Below are positions 62,891 to 64,000 of a stretch of DNA of 64,000 bases, one piece after another (position 1 is the stretch's first letter; the number at the start of each line of letters is the position of its first letter). The notes beneath the pieces were generated by a model that was not told the DNA's origin, ran no database searches, and was given only the letters and a program-made list of their open reading frames with translations. The position numbers and the translations under genes were made by a program. The DNA is from Ectorhizobium quercum (GTDB taxonomy: Bacteria > Pseudomonadota > Alphaproteobacteria > Rhizobiales > Rhizobiaceae): the NCBI RefSeq assembly GCF_026552795.1, contig NZ_JANFPI010000005.1:186001-250000 (forward strand), written 5' to 3'.

Positions 62891-64000
<1,110 letters not shown>

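Overview
The window looks like a stretch of ordinary chromosome from an alphaproteobacterium of the Rhizobiaceae (Rhizobium/Shinella/Ensifer-like); the exact genus cannot be fixed by eye. Reasons: high GC, the split F0 operon order atpI-atpB-atpE-b'-b, proteins characteristic of rhizobia (DUF1217, DUF6101, DUF2093, DUF4170, TIGR01459 HAD), MutL with its own endonuclease motif, rhizobial intergenic palindromes, and regulatory sites of alphaproteobacterial type (GTTC-N7-GTTC, GGAAC-N18-TT). No IS element, prophage, integrase, CRISPR array, tRNA or rRNA was seen, and I see no compositional island.

Layout: 1-3997 (minus) molybdate importer modA/modB (modB cut by the left edge) and a five-repeat DUF1217 protein; 4348-4914 (plus) DUF6101; 5014-10731 (minus) ubiA, MipA/OmpV, cfa and tex; 11048-12963 (plus) purD and a small secreted CxxC protein; 13186-22557 (minus) glyS, DUF2207, aroA, lemA, glyQ, a 64-aa membrane peptide, sohB-like protease, a tRNA/DNA methyltransferase and DUF2007; 22763-27326 (plus) ispB, a TPR-LysM protein, ispE, moaB/mog; 27345-27863 (minus) a glycosyltransferase-like protein; 28006-30062 (plus) a radical SAM protein and rnhB; 30068-34780 (minus) a transglutaminase-like protein, the F0 ATP synthase operon and a SleB-type cell wall hydrolase; 35116-36477 (plus) a GGDEF-EAL protein; 36545-37072 (minus) a PRC-barrel protein; 37547-42054 (plus) a LuxR solo, a candidate small RNA, mrp and kup; 42082-43740 (minus) a PAS-PAS-receiver protein; 44080-46203 (plus) mutL and DUF2093; 46235-54564 (minus) lpxK, waaA, DUF4170, cysQ-like, pmbA, patatin, rsmD, rluB; 54700-55149 (plus) tadA; 55175-62279 (minus) a lipoprotein, ileS, a membrane diguanylate cyclase, ribF and a HAD phosphatase; 62578-64000 (plus) groES and the start of groEL behind a promoter and CIRCE operator.

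Themes: translation (glyQ/glyS, ileS, rsmD, rluB, tadA, methyltransferase), envelope and lipid A (waaA, lpxK, cfa, MipA, LemA/DUF2207, cell wall hydrolase), isoprenoid and quinone supply (ispE, ispB, ubiA), energy (F0) and stress/repair (groESL, mutL, radical SAM with a putative SOS box, PRC-barrel with a putative general-stress promoter).

No clearly undescribed multi-gene system is visible. The parts most worth a second look are: a class I-like EPSP synthase gene locked by translational coupling into a lemA-DUF2207 operon that separates glyQ from glyS; a putative LexA box in front of the radical SAM gene; a transcription unit ending in a very strong terminator between the LuxR solo and mrp (candidate sRNA); a C-H-D transglutaminase-like orphan; a kinase-less PAS-PAS-receiver protein; and a perfect 18-bp palindrome in the mrp-kup gap.
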